DNA from: Hyphococcus sp.
Lineage (GTDB): Bacteria > Pseudomonadota > Alphaproteobacteria > Caulobacterales > Parvularculaceae
DNA: 64,000 nucleotides
NCBI GenBank assembly: GCA_021776375.1
Contig: JAJFGA010000010.1
Location: 1 to 64,000, forward strand
Direction: 5' to 3'
Both the position numbers and the translations under genes were made by a program. Below are positions 57,812-64,000 of this stretch, piece by piece. Under the pieces are notes generated by a model. That model saw only the letters and a list, made by a program, of their open reading frames with translations. It was not told the DNA's origin and did no database searches. Numbering within the stretch: position 1 is the stretch's first letter; each line of letters starts with the position of its first letter.

Positions 57812-58591
57812 ATGACAGACCTTCGCCTCACATCTAGCAACTCTGTCCACGGCGTCCGGCTCCATGAATACAGGATCAACGGCTCTTTTCGTATCCCGCC
57901 CCATATCCACGACAATTTGAAACTCGGATTTCTCATGCGCGGCGCCTATGCGGGCGACGGTGATGAGGGCCTTGAAATGGCCGGCCCGGCGCTTGTCTAT
58001 TACCCATCCCTCACGCGCGCCGGCGCCGCTTTTCATAACACAGCGCAGCACTTTCTTTGGGCCGACATAGACGCCGGCTGGCTTGCGCGGATGGAGTTAT
58101 GTGCACGCCTCCCCGTCAAACCTGGCGTTGTCGCGAATGCGCATATTTTAAAATTGGCGGCGGGGCTGAATGCATCGGCGCTCGGCGCTGGCGATGCAAA
58201 CCCGATGGAGCTGGAAAGCGCCGTTTACGAACTCCTCTCTGCACTGACTGATGGCGCCGAAGATGTTAACGCCCGGCCACACTGGTGGCGCGACGCGCTC
58301 AACATCTTGCACGAGAATGAGAACGCCATAGGTCTCGTGCAAACCGCTGAAGCCTTACAGCTTCACCCCTCCCACCTGGCGCGCGCGTTCAAAGCACATG
58401 CTGGCTGCGCCATCGGTGAATATAGCCGCCGGGTGCGGCTTTCCCGGGCCGCCCACGATCTTGTTCACACAAATAAAACGGTCTCCGACATCGCAGCCGA
58501 GCGCGGTTTTTTTGACCAAAGCCACTTCAACCGTCATTTCAAGCGCGGCTTCGGGTACGCCCCGTCGCAATACCGTATCCTCCGGTCGTAA
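57812..58591 (+). CDS. AraC-family transcriptional regulator
   Basis: A 259-residue regulator. A cupin-like N-terminal sensing domain (about 10-110: VHGVRLHEYRINGSFRIPPHIHDNLKLGFL) is followed by a C-terminal AraC DNA-binding pair of helix-turn-helix motifs (LQLHPSHLARAFKAHAGCAIGEYSRRVRLSRAA..., DIAAERGFFDQSHFNRHFKRGFG, APSQYR). Target unknown; the membrane protein 86 bases downstream is a likely one. A decayed copy of its last codons and of the downstream start lies at 63621-63783. Confidence 0.85.
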   Translation: MTDLRLTSSNSVHGVRLHEYRINGSFRIPPHIHDNLKLGFLMRGAYAGDGDEGLEMAGPALVYYPSLTRAGAAFHNTAQHFLWADIDAGWLARMELCARLPVKPGVVANAHILKLAAGLNASALGAGDANPMELESAVYELLSALTDGAEDVNARPHWWRDALNILHENENAIGLVQTAEALQLHPSHLARAFKAHAGCAIGEYSRRVRLSRAAHDLVHTNKTVSDIAAERGFFDQSHFNRHFKRGFGYAPSQYRILRS

Positions 58592-58677
58592 ACGCAAATT
58601 CCGTACAAGTCCTGCGCATCTCTCGACGCCATTGTTGTGCGCGTCAGTGCGGCTGGCGCGTAGCAATGGAGATAAGC

Positions 58678-59184
58678 ATGGGTGAAGTAATTGGCAGCGC
58701 GAGCAAAGCCGGGCTATGGGGCGGCGTAATAGTGGCGGGGGCGATGGTCGTTTATGCAATTGTTTTGAAAATCATCGGCCAGCAAACGGGGCCATCGACA
58801 ATCGGCTATTATATTGTCTTTCCTGTGGTCCTGTTCGCTGCCATTTTTGTTGCGCGCAACGCCCTTGAAAGCCGGTTATTGACCATGGCGCTGATCTGGA
58901 CCAGCGTCACGGCCGCCGTCAGCGGTGCGGCGCTCTACAATGTCTGGGTTGTCTTTAATTCACGCTTTTTGATCGGCGGGCCGATCCCGCAGCTCGTTGA
59001 GACCTATGAGGCGTACCGTGAGCGCGCCGCCGCAGGAGACGATGTTGCGCAAGAACTTGCTGCGATAGAGGGGTTTATGGCTTCACCCGAACTCTTTGCG
59101 CTCAATGTATTTATTCGCCTGGCCATTTTGTTCGTTCCGGTCTCGGTGGCGTTCGCGCTTATCGTGCGCTTCGTGTTTAAATGA
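58678..59184 (+). CDS. Small membrane protein, DUF4199-like
   Basis: A 168-residue protein with four hydrophobic segments (about 10-32, 43-63, 68-92, and a last at 143-166). It begins MGEVIGSASKAGLWGG; a charged loop of about 30 residues precedes the last helix. It resembles DUF4199-type membrane proteins, but I cannot place it firmly. GGAG six bases before the ATG at 58678 supports this start over the ATG at 58666. It is probably regulated by the AraC gene just upstream. Confidence 0.65.
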   Translation: MGEVIGSASKAGLWGGVIVAGAMVVYAIVLKIIGQQTGPSTIGYYIVFPVVLFAAIFVARNALESRLLTMALIWTSVTAAVSGAALYNVWVVFNSRFLIGGPIPQLVETYEAYRERAAAGDDVAQELAAIEGFMASPELFALNVFIRLAILFVPVSVAFALIVRFVFK

Positions 59185-59316
59185 AGCGTCTGAAACATCA
59201 GCCAGCGGGGCGGTAAGTTAGTACAGCCGCCATCAACAAAACGTGTTGTCGGGCGCAATTGCATACGGGGTAGACCGCCCTAAATCTTGCACGGATAACT
59301 GCAAGGAAGCCCAAAA

Positions 59317-59793
59317 ATGACCACCGAACCCCGCCCGCCTTTACCGCCCTTCACGCTGGAAACGGCGATCCAGAAAACGCGCCTCGCCGAAGACGCCTGG
59401 AACAGCCGCGACGCGAAGCGTGTTTCCCTCGCCTATACGCCGAACAGCCGTTGGCGCAACCGCTCAAGCTTCGTCACTGGGCGCGAGGAGATCGTGGAGT
59501 TCCTCACCGGTAAATGGGAGCGTGAACAGGATTACCGCCTGATCAAGGAGCTTTGGGCGTATACGGACAACCGCCTTTCCGTGCGCTTTCAGTATGAGTA
59601 TCACGACGCGGACAGGAACTGGTTCCGCGCCCATGGCAATGAGCAGTGGGAGTTTGACGAGAGCGGCCTGATGCGAAGGCGCGAAGCGTCGATCAACGAC
59701 GTGCCGATCACCGAGGCTGACCGCAAATTCTATTGGCCGGCGCCGGCGCCGCGTCCGGCGGACTACCCCGGCCTAACTGAACTTGGGCTCTAA
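59317..59793 (+). CDS. DUF1348 / NTF2-like protein
   Basis: A 158-residue protein with the SnoaL/NTF2-like fold, DUF1348 type: [44 protein letters not shown] (about residues 21-64), [33 protein letters not shown]. These small proteins form a cone-shaped pocket, often for small hydrophobic substrates. No catalytic residues can be assigned. Monocistronic in appearance. Confidence 0.8.
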   Translation: MTTEPRPPLPPFTLETAIQKTRLAEDAWNSRDAKRVSLAYTPNSRWRNRSSFVTGREEIVEFLTGKWEREQDYRLIKELWAYTDNRLSVRFQYEYHDADRNWFRAHGNEQWEFDESGLMRRREASINDVPITEADRKFYWPAPAPRPADYPGLTELGL

Positions 59794-59990
59794 CCGTCGT
59801 CGATCGCGCCTGAGGACGGTCATCGGTGACGGCGCTTAAGGCGCCACGCCCTGCCGCAACATCCATCCACTCTGCCGCTTAGGCGATTGACCGCCAATCG
59901 ACATGGGGGCCAGTCTGCGCGCCATTATCCGTCCGCTAAAGTTGCGTAAGACAATCCGCTGGGCGGCATCACTAAGAAAAGGGAATGAAC

Positions 59991-60251
59991 ATGAACAAGT
60001 TTATTTTAGCTGCAGTTGTCGCTGGGGCCGCGCTAGCTGCGCCGGCGCTCGCGAACGAAACAGAGGAGTTTTGTGTCGCTTTCGCTGGAGAACATGATTT
60101 GGGTACGGAGCCATGCGAATGTATTGGCGAAGTGGGCGAGGCAAATTCCGATGTAAAGGGAGCGATCCTCGCGCTTACGAGCCCCGATGAAACTGAAAAC
60201 TGGGATCAGTCGACCAAGGACGCGTTGGCGGGTTGCTTTCCAGAGGCATAG
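59991..60251 (+). CDS. Small secreted cysteine-containing protein
   Basis: A protein of about 86 residues with a clear signal peptide (MNKFILAAVVAGAALAAPALA, cleavage after ALA) and a short acidic mature part of about 65 residues with four cysteines (EFCVAFAG, EPCECIG, AGCFPEA). It could be a small periplasmic disulfide-bonded protein. No family recognised. GGGA before the ATG at 59991 favours it over 59985. Confidence 0.6.
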   Translation: MNKFILAAVVAGAALAAPALANETEEFCVAFAGEHDLGTEPCECIGEVGEANSDVKGAILALTSPDETENWDQSTKDALAGCFPEA

Positions 60252-60263
60252 CAAGCTGTAGCC

Positions 60264-60287
60264 GGTCCCCGGGGATAACCGGGGACC
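60264..60287. terminator. Bidirectional hairpin terminator
   Basis: Perfect 9-bp stem GGTCCCCGG (60264-60272) and CCGGGGACC (60279-60287) with a 6-base loop. It lies between the convergent small secreted protein and MAPEG genes and can end both transcripts, although no long T-run is present. Confidence 0.6.
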
Positions 60288-60310
60288 ATGCCGCACCCTT
60301 TGGATAGAGG

Positions 60311-60709
60311 CTAAAAACCGGCTTTGATGAGTTCAAAGCCAATCATGAACAGGCCGACCATCGCAACGGTCCAGGAGGCGGAGCGAAGAACGGGAATGCC
60401 TATAAAGTAGATCACGGCGAAAGCGGCCCGCCCGGCTAGGAAAACCAGCGCGCCGGCTTGCGTCAGTGATGTCGATATATCTGACAAATGCGCAATCAAA
60501 ATAAGCGGAACGAACATCGCCATGCCCTCCAGGTGATTAGCGACGATGCGGCTTAAGCGCCCCTGCAGGACCGATGGATCGCGGGGCTCGTCTCTTGGCC
60601 CAAGACCCCATTTAAACCCATGCGTTGCAGGCACGAGCCCGCCTTGCACACACAAGAGCGCCAGCAGAAGGGCCGTGACGCCGAAGAGCGCCTGAAACTC
60701 TATAGACAT
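60311..60709 (-). CDS. MAPEG-family membrane protein
   Basis: A 132-residue four-helix membrane protein of the MAPEG family (eicosanoid/glutathione metabolism). FALFGVTALLLAL-like helix 1, QGRLSRIVANHLEGMAMFVPLILIA with the conserved REP-like region replaced by RLSRIVANHLEG, and YFIGIPVLRSASW in helix 4. Members are glutathione-dependent transferases or peroxidases. It is divergent from the HxlR regulator, which is likely to control it. Confidence 0.8.
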   Translation of the reverse strand: MSIEFQALFGVTALLLALLCVQGGLVPATHGFKWGLGPRDEPRDPSVLQGRLSRIVANHLEGMAMFVPLILIAHLSDISTSLTQAGALVFLAGRAAFAVIYFIGIPVLRSASWTVAMVGLFMIGFELIKAGF

Positions 60710-60728
60710 GTCCTAACTCCTTTTTTAT

Positions 60729-60755
60729 TAGTAACTATTAAAAACGTAGTCTATA
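60729..60755. promoter_or_regulatory. Candidate HxlR operator
   Basis: In the 80-base gap between the divergent MAPEG and HxlR genes there is TAGTAACTA (60729-60737), a near-perfect palindrome, and a half-site TAGTCTATA at 60747. HxlR regulators often bind GTA-ACT type palindromes, so this is a plausible autoregulatory site. Confidence 0.4.
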
Positions 60756-60789
60756 GCAAAATTCAATAGCCTGCGATAAAATATTACAC

Positions 60790-61101
60790 ATGAGCGACCG
60801 CCTGCCTCTTTGCCCGATTTCCCGAACTGCGATGATCCTCGGATCGCGCTGGACGGCGCAGATTATCCGCGAGCTTCTCGACCATGGGCCGCGCCGGTTT
60901 CAAGATTTCCAGGACGCGCTTGACGGCATCGCGCCGACAACTTTGTCGAACCGCCTCAAAATGCTGGAGGAAAGCGATGTGGTCGCGCGCGAAATCTACG
61001 AGACGCATCCGCCGCGTGCGGAATATATTTTGACTGCCAAAGGCAAGAAGATGAGCGCGATCATCGGCGCGATGCGCGACTGGGGAGTTAAGTACGGATG
61101 A
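60790..61101 (+). CDS. HxlR-family transcriptional regulator
   Basis: A 103-residue winged-helix protein: CPISRTAMILGSRWTAQIIRELLDHGPRRF, FQDALDGIAPTTLSNRLKMLEESDVV, AEYILTAKGKKM. The Cys in LCPI near the N-terminus matches the redox-sensing Cys of many HxlR proteins. It probably represses the divergent MAPEG gene and its own operon with the DUF3088 gene. Its stop overlaps the next start by four bases. Confidence 0.88.
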   Translation: MSDRLPLCPISRTAMILGSRWTAQIIRELLDHGPRRFQDFQDALDGIAPTTLSNRLKMLEESDVVAREIYETHPPRAEYILTAKGKKMSAIIGAMRDWGVKYG

Positions 61102-61445
61102 ACCGCGATATTATTTTTCTGCTTGCGCCTGGGTTTGAAGATAATGGCCGCCGCGAATATTGCCCGGAATGCGCGGAGGTTTGGGGTGTTCTGAATTACT
61201 TTCCGGCGATCCTCCACGGCCTCGATATTCGCTATCAGCCGATATCGCGGCCGCGCGCGGAGATGGTCGGTATGCTGGGTGCGGATCATCAAAACTGCCC
61301 GACACTGGTTTTGGCTGAAGGCGTTGAGGCGGGCGCGAGTGCGGCTGTCAAAACCGCGAATGGGCAAAGGTTTATCGATAACGCCCGCGACATCGGTAAA
61401 TATTTTGCCCATCGTTACGGTGCTCCGGTTCCTCGCGGGTCGTAA
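61098..61445 (+). CDS. DUF3088 family protein
   Basis: A 115-residue protein matching DUF3088: IIFLLAPGFEDNGRREYCPECAEVWGVLNYFPAI and MLGADHQNCPTLVL. The CPEC pair and thioredoxin-like pattern suggest a thiol function, but this is not proven. It is translationally coupled to the HxlR regulator, which supports a shared role in thiol or electrophile stress with the MAPEG protein. Confidence 0.82.
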   Translation: MNRDIIFLLAPGFEDNGRREYCPECAEVWGVLNYFPAILHGLDIRYQPISRPRAEMVGMLGADHQNCPTLVLAEGVEAGASAAVKTANGQRFIDNARDIGKYFAHRYGAPVPRGS

Positions 61446-61474
61446 AGACCGGTGTTTGCGCCTATGTTGAACCC

Positions 61475-61981
61475 ATGCCTGATAGTGCACGCGATAAATA
61501 CGCAAAGGCGCTGGCGTTTCGCCCGGCCTGTCCGCAAGGTGATGCTTCAATACTGATTGCGTTCGCCCGCGATCTTTATCGCGAAAGTCTTGGCAGTGAT
61601 GCTGGGTTTTGGCATGACTACGGTGCATGCGGAGAAAAATTTCCACTGTGGATCGCCGCCTGCGCCGCTGCCGACCCCGGATTTGCCGCGATGCTTACTG
61701 AAAATGGCGCAGCCATCGGCCTGGTCGTGCTTGGGATGAGCCGGCGTAAAGCGCTCGGGCATGTGCATCATTTCTATGTCGTCCCGGAACGCCGCGGCCA
61801 GGGCTTTGGCGGATTGCTTGATGAATATGCGCGGCGCACGCTTGGTCGCGCCGGAGCGTCGCGGGCGCGGCTCAATGTGGCGCCGCGCAATGAGCGCGCA
61901 ATCCGGTTTTACCTTGCGCAAGGCTGGCAAAAGACACCCCGCACAGCAAGCCGCCTTATCAATATGGAGGTTGCGCTTTAA
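61475..61981 (+). CDS. GNAT-family acetyltransferase
   Basis: A 168-residue acetyltransferase. The acetyl-CoA motif is FYVVPERRGQGFGGLLDEYARRTL (about 107-130), then LNVAPRNERAIRFYLAQGW. Target unknown. It lies between the DUF3088 gene and dapB, reading with both. Confidence 0.85.
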   Translation: MPDSARDKYAKALAFRPACPQGDASILIAFARDLYRESLGSDAGFWHDYGACGEKFPLWIAACAAADPGFAAMLTENGAAIGLVVLGMSRRKALGHVHHFYVVPERRGQGFGGLLDEYARRTLGRAGASRARLNVAPRNERAIRFYLAQGWQKTPRTASRLINMEVAL

Positions 61982-62027
61982 GACTGATGCGTTACCGCTA
62001 AGGGGCTGTTAAAACGAGACTGAGCGA

Positions 62028-62834
62028 ATGCCCAAATCTTCCATTCTTGTCGCCGGCGCCGGCGGGCGCATGGGAAAGGCCGTTGTGGCCGAAGTTTTGC
62101 GCACGCCGGGCGCGGCGCTTGCCGGCGGGTTTGAGCGCCCGGGCGGGCCGGATATCGGCAAGGATATCGGCGTTCTCGCCGGGCTTGATGCGATCGGCCT
62201 CAACGTCGAAAAAGACGCCGCCAGGGGTCTTAAAAAGGCCGCCGCCCTGATTGATTTCACCGCCCCGGCGGCCAGCCTCGCCAACGCAAAAGCGGCGGCC
62301 GAGACCGGCGCCGCGCACATAATCGGCACCACCGGGTTTTCCGCCGATGAAGAGGGTAAGATCGCCGCGCTCGCGGAGAAAATTGCGATCGTCAAATCCG
62401 GCAATATGAGCCTCGGGGTGAACCTCTTAATGGCGCTGGTGGAGGATGCCGCAAGCGCGCTTGGGGATGATTACGATACCGAAATAACTGAGGCGCATCA
62501 TAGGTCTAAGGTCGATGCGCCATCCGGGACGGCGCTGATGCTGGGCGCGGCGGCGGCGCGCGGGCGCGGCGTCCGGCTGGAAGACAAAGCCGCCGGCATT
62601 GACGGGCCCAGGAGCGGTAAGCGCAAGGCCGGCGATATCGGGTTTTCGGTACTGCGCGGCGGCGGCATTATTGGCGAGCATTCAGTCTATTTTGCCGGCG
62701 CGCAGGAGGTGATCACCCTATCCCACAGTGCGATTGACCGTGGCTTGTTCGCCAAAGGCGCCGTAGCGGCCGCACAATGGGCGATTGGCAAACCGCCAGG
62801 GCTTTATTCCATGCGCGATGTTTTGGGGCTCTAG
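62028..62834 (+). CDS. dapB: 4-hydroxy-tetrahydrodipicolinate reductase
   Basis: A 268-residue NAD(P)H-dependent enzyme of the lysine/diaminopimelate pathway. LVAGAGGRMGKAVV is the cofactor motif, IGTTGFS and SGNMSLGVNLLM are conserved, and EAHHRSKVDAPSGTAL carries the catalytic His-Lys region. It gives tetrahydrodipicolinate for lysine and peptidoglycan cross-links. A perfect hairpin follows the stop. Confidence 0.96.
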   Translation: MPKSSILVAGAGGRMGKAVVAEVLRTPGAALAGGFERPGGPDIGKDIGVLAGLDAIGLNVEKDAARGLKKAAALIDFTAPAASLANAKAAAETGAAHIIGTTGFSADEEGKIAALAEKIAIVKSGNMSLGVNLLMALVEDAASALGDDYDTEITEAHHRSKVDAPSGTALMLGAAAARGRGVRLEDKAAGIDGPRSGKRKAGDIGFSVLRGGGIIGEHSVYFAGAQEVITLSHSAIDRGLFAKGAVAAAQWAIGKPPGLYSMRDVLGL

Positions 62835-62845
62835 GCGCGCTTTCA

Positions 62846-62867
62846 GCAAAACCGTGTGCGGTTTTGC
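62846..62867 (+). terminator. Hairpin after dapB
   Basis: GCAAAACCG (62846-62854) pairs with CGGTTTTGC (62859-62867) around a 4-base loop; an outer GCGCTTTC / GAAAGCGC pair (from about 62837 and 62884) encloses it. There is no T-run, but the strength and position suggest a dapB transcription end. Confidence 0.5.
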
Positions 62868-62938
62868 GGTTCGAGTGAGGCGAGAAAGCGCCAACACGAC
62901 AAACAAAACGTAGAAAGCATAGAATTCGAACAACCTCA

Positions 62939-62992
62939 AAGACCTTCCTGAAACCATGACCTGCCAAGGTGGGCCGGAGTTTCAGGGGTCTT
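62939..62992 (+). promoter_or_regulatory. Hairpin overlapping a ribosome binding site
   Basis: AAGACCTTCCTGAAAC (62939-62954) pairs with GTTTCAGGGGTCTT (62979-62992) over 14 pairs with a 2-base bulge; the loop has its own ACCT-GCCA-AGGT mini-hairpin. The right arm contains AGGGG, the ribosome site of the gene starting at 62994, so folding would mask it. Confidence 0.5.
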
Positions 62993-62993
62993 C

Positions 62994-63512
62994 ATGCGCA
63001 CAGAAATAATCGCCGCCGGAGTTATGGTCGCCAGCGCTGTCCTTGGCGTGCGCTATCTCGACATGGCTGCGCCGGAGCCGCAGGCGCGCAACCTCGCGGC
63101 GATGACCGCATCAACGCCAGCATCGCCGCAAAACCAATGGGGCCGCGAAGTGCGTATCGCCGCCTCGCGCGATCACCAGTTTTATGTTGACGCTGAGGTC
63201 AACAGACGCAACGCAAAATTTTTGGTCGATACCGGTGCAAGCTACGTTGCCTTGCGAGACACAGACGCGCGAGAAGCCGGAATATATACATCGCACACAG
63301 ACTATACATATCCAGTGCGCACTGCCAATGGCGAGACGAATGCGGCCTTCGTCACCCTTGATGAGATCGAGATAAACGGTATCCGCGTCGAAGGTGTTAA
63401 AGCCTTCATCCTCCCCGACAACCAGCTCGCAATCAATTTGCTGGGCATGAGCTTTCTATCGCGCATAGAAAGCGTTGAGGCACGCGCCGGAGAGTTGGTG
63501 CTGCGGGGGTAG
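62994..63512 (+). CDS. Retroviral-type aspartic protease, TIGR02281 family
   Basis: A 172-residue single-lobe aspartic protease. An N-terminal membrane/signal helix (about 4-23) leads to a periplasmic domain with the active-site motif FLVDTGASYVAL; the later NLLGMSFLSRIESV is the second family mark. Clan AA proteases work as dimers. Substrate unknown. Its ribosome site is in a strong hairpin. Confidence 0.85.
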   Translation: MRTEIIAAGVMVASAVLGVRYLDMAAPEPQARNLAAMTASTPASPQNQWGREVRIAASRDHQFYVDAEVNRRNAKFLVDTGASYVALRDTDAREAGIYTSHTDYTYPVRTANGETNAAFVTLDEIEINGIRVEGVKAFILPDNQLAINLLGMSFLSRIESVEARAGELVLRG

Positions 63513-63518
63513 CGTCTT

Positions 63519-63638
63519 TTGCGCGCCCCTCCCCGGCAACAAACGATCGGCCCCCGTGTCGTCAACCTTGTATGCTGGTAAGCAAAGCTTGTGATTGAGC
63601 TTGATGGCGATCAGCATCGGCTCGCTCCGTCGCAATAA
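63519..63638 (+). pseudogene. DUF559 endonuclease-like remnant
   Basis: Reading in the frame of 63519, the decoded text runs RQQTIGPRVVNLVCW, a stop (63579-63581), then AKLVIELDGDQHRL and a second stop (63636-63638). This matches the core of DUF559 proteins (VSR-endonuclease-like fold), whose conserved lines are RRQxPIGPYIVDF and KLVIELDGxQH. The fragment lacks both ends and has an internal stop, so it is a dead gene. Confidence 0.75.
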
Positions 63639-63783
63639 TGCGTCCGCCGGCCGTAAACGCAATTTCCGTACAAGGCGTCATCACAGGCCTCGTCAATAGT
63701 GCGCTCGCTATTTCAGATGCGGCGCGTGATGGAGGTGAGTTTTGAGGGCGGTTTTAGGAAGAGCGAGCAAAGCAGGATTAAGC
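63621..63783 (+). pseudogene. Relic copy of the AraC 3' end and DUF4199-like 5' end
   Basis: 63621-63674 matches 58556-58609 (the last codons and trailer of the AraC gene) at 44 of 54 bases. Further on, the frame at 63742 reads LRAVLGRASKAGL, beside MGEVIGSASKAGL at the start of the intact membrane protein, with the GGAG ribosome site in the same place. This is a decayed duplicate of the AraC / membrane-protein junction, joined directly to the DUF559 remnant at about 63621. Confidence 0.75.
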
Positions 63784-63837
63784 GCACCTCACAATTTGAA
63801 GGACAATAAAATATCTACAAAAAGGGAGATAACCAGC

Positions 63838-64000
63838 ATGAAGTTTTTGACGTATTTGTGCTTATACAGCTTAGTTGCTTTGCCGCTAACAGCGGCGGCG
63901 GAAAGCGTGGCTGTTGGAGACAGCCGAGTTAGCGCAATTTTCATTCAGCCTTATGATGCTTCGTTCAAGTATTATTCTGTAAACGAAAAAGATGAGCGCG
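63838..64000 (+). CDS. Secreted protein, cut by the window end
   Basis: The first 54 codons of a gene that runs off the window. An AGGGAGATAACC site precedes the ATG. A signal peptide is clear: MKFLTYLCLYSLVALPLTAAA, with cleavage after AAA, then ESVAVGDSRVSAIFIQPYD. The base composition is more AT-rich than the region, in line with accessory DNA after the pseudogene scar. Function unknown. Confidence 0.7.
   Translation, partial: MKFLTYLCLYSLVALPLTAAAESVAVGDSRVSAIFIQPYDASFKYYSVNEKDER

Overview
This GC-rich window looks like the replication-origin region of an alphaproteobacterial chromosome, probably from the Caulobacterales/Parvularculales/Hyphomonadaceae side of the class. The evidence is the gene content and order (hemE next to ppsR-maf-aroE-coaE; hemE-hemJ-rho; mnmE-mnmG-rsmG-parA-parB; holA-lptE-leuS; dnaQ-secB-fxsA-tim44-mltA-smr), a CckA cell-cycle kinase, and perfect CtrA-type boxes (TTAA-N7-TTAA). 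I see no tRNA, rRNA, CRISPR array or insertion sequence.

Layout. 0-2 kb: an unusual membrane protein that reads as a diverged prephenate dehydratase plus ACT domain split by transmembrane helices, with a CtrA box in front. 2-6.5 kb: the smr-mltA-tim44 / fxsA-secB / dnaQ block. 6.5-15 kb: cckA, a patatin lipase, arsC, a CenR-like regulator, yggS, a ThiE-like gene, a VOC lipoprotein and a porin. 15-20 kb: a DUF3576 lipoprotein and leuS-lptE-holA. 20-27 kb: the partition locus parB-parA-rsmG-mnmG-mnmE, with three perfect parS palindromes inside the last three genes, each encoding the pentapeptide VSRET. 27-35 kb: variable metabolic and transport genes (quinone oxidoreductase, GDPD, MATE, PilZ, GST, Ggt, amidohydrolase). 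35.8-38.8 kb: rho, hemJ, hemE. 38.8-39.2 kb: the probable oriC, an AT-rich gap with DnaA-box-like sites and a perfect CtrA box. 39.2-42.1 kb: ppsR-maf-aroE-coaE. 42-50 kb: a hydrolase, adenosine kinase, AmpG, a hybrid kinase and YifB/ComM. 50.1-54.3 kb: the most interesting accessory unit, a SLOG-SLATT membrane protein followed by a TIR-transmembrane-SUMF1 receptor-like protein. 54.5-57.8 kb: dnaK-dnaJ. 57.8-64 kb: small regulatory and accessory genes, dapB, an aspartic protease, and a scar of pseudogene fragments leading into a gene cut by the window end.

How the parts work together. oriC, the CtrA box, CckA and ParABS form a Caulobacter-like module that times replication and segregates the origin. 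DnaQ, HolA and Rho add replication and transcription functions; leuS-lptE-holA and hemE-hemJ are housekeeping units. The dnaQ-to-smr block, which is usually continuous with coaE, lies inverted on the other side of oriC, which suggests an inversion spanning the origin. The SLOG-SLATT/TIR-SUMF1 pair is my best candidate for an undescribed system: a TIR enzyme coupled to an extracytoplasmic lectin-fold sensor, next to a SLOG-gated membrane effector, in logic similar to Thoeris. That functional reading is inference from domain architecture.
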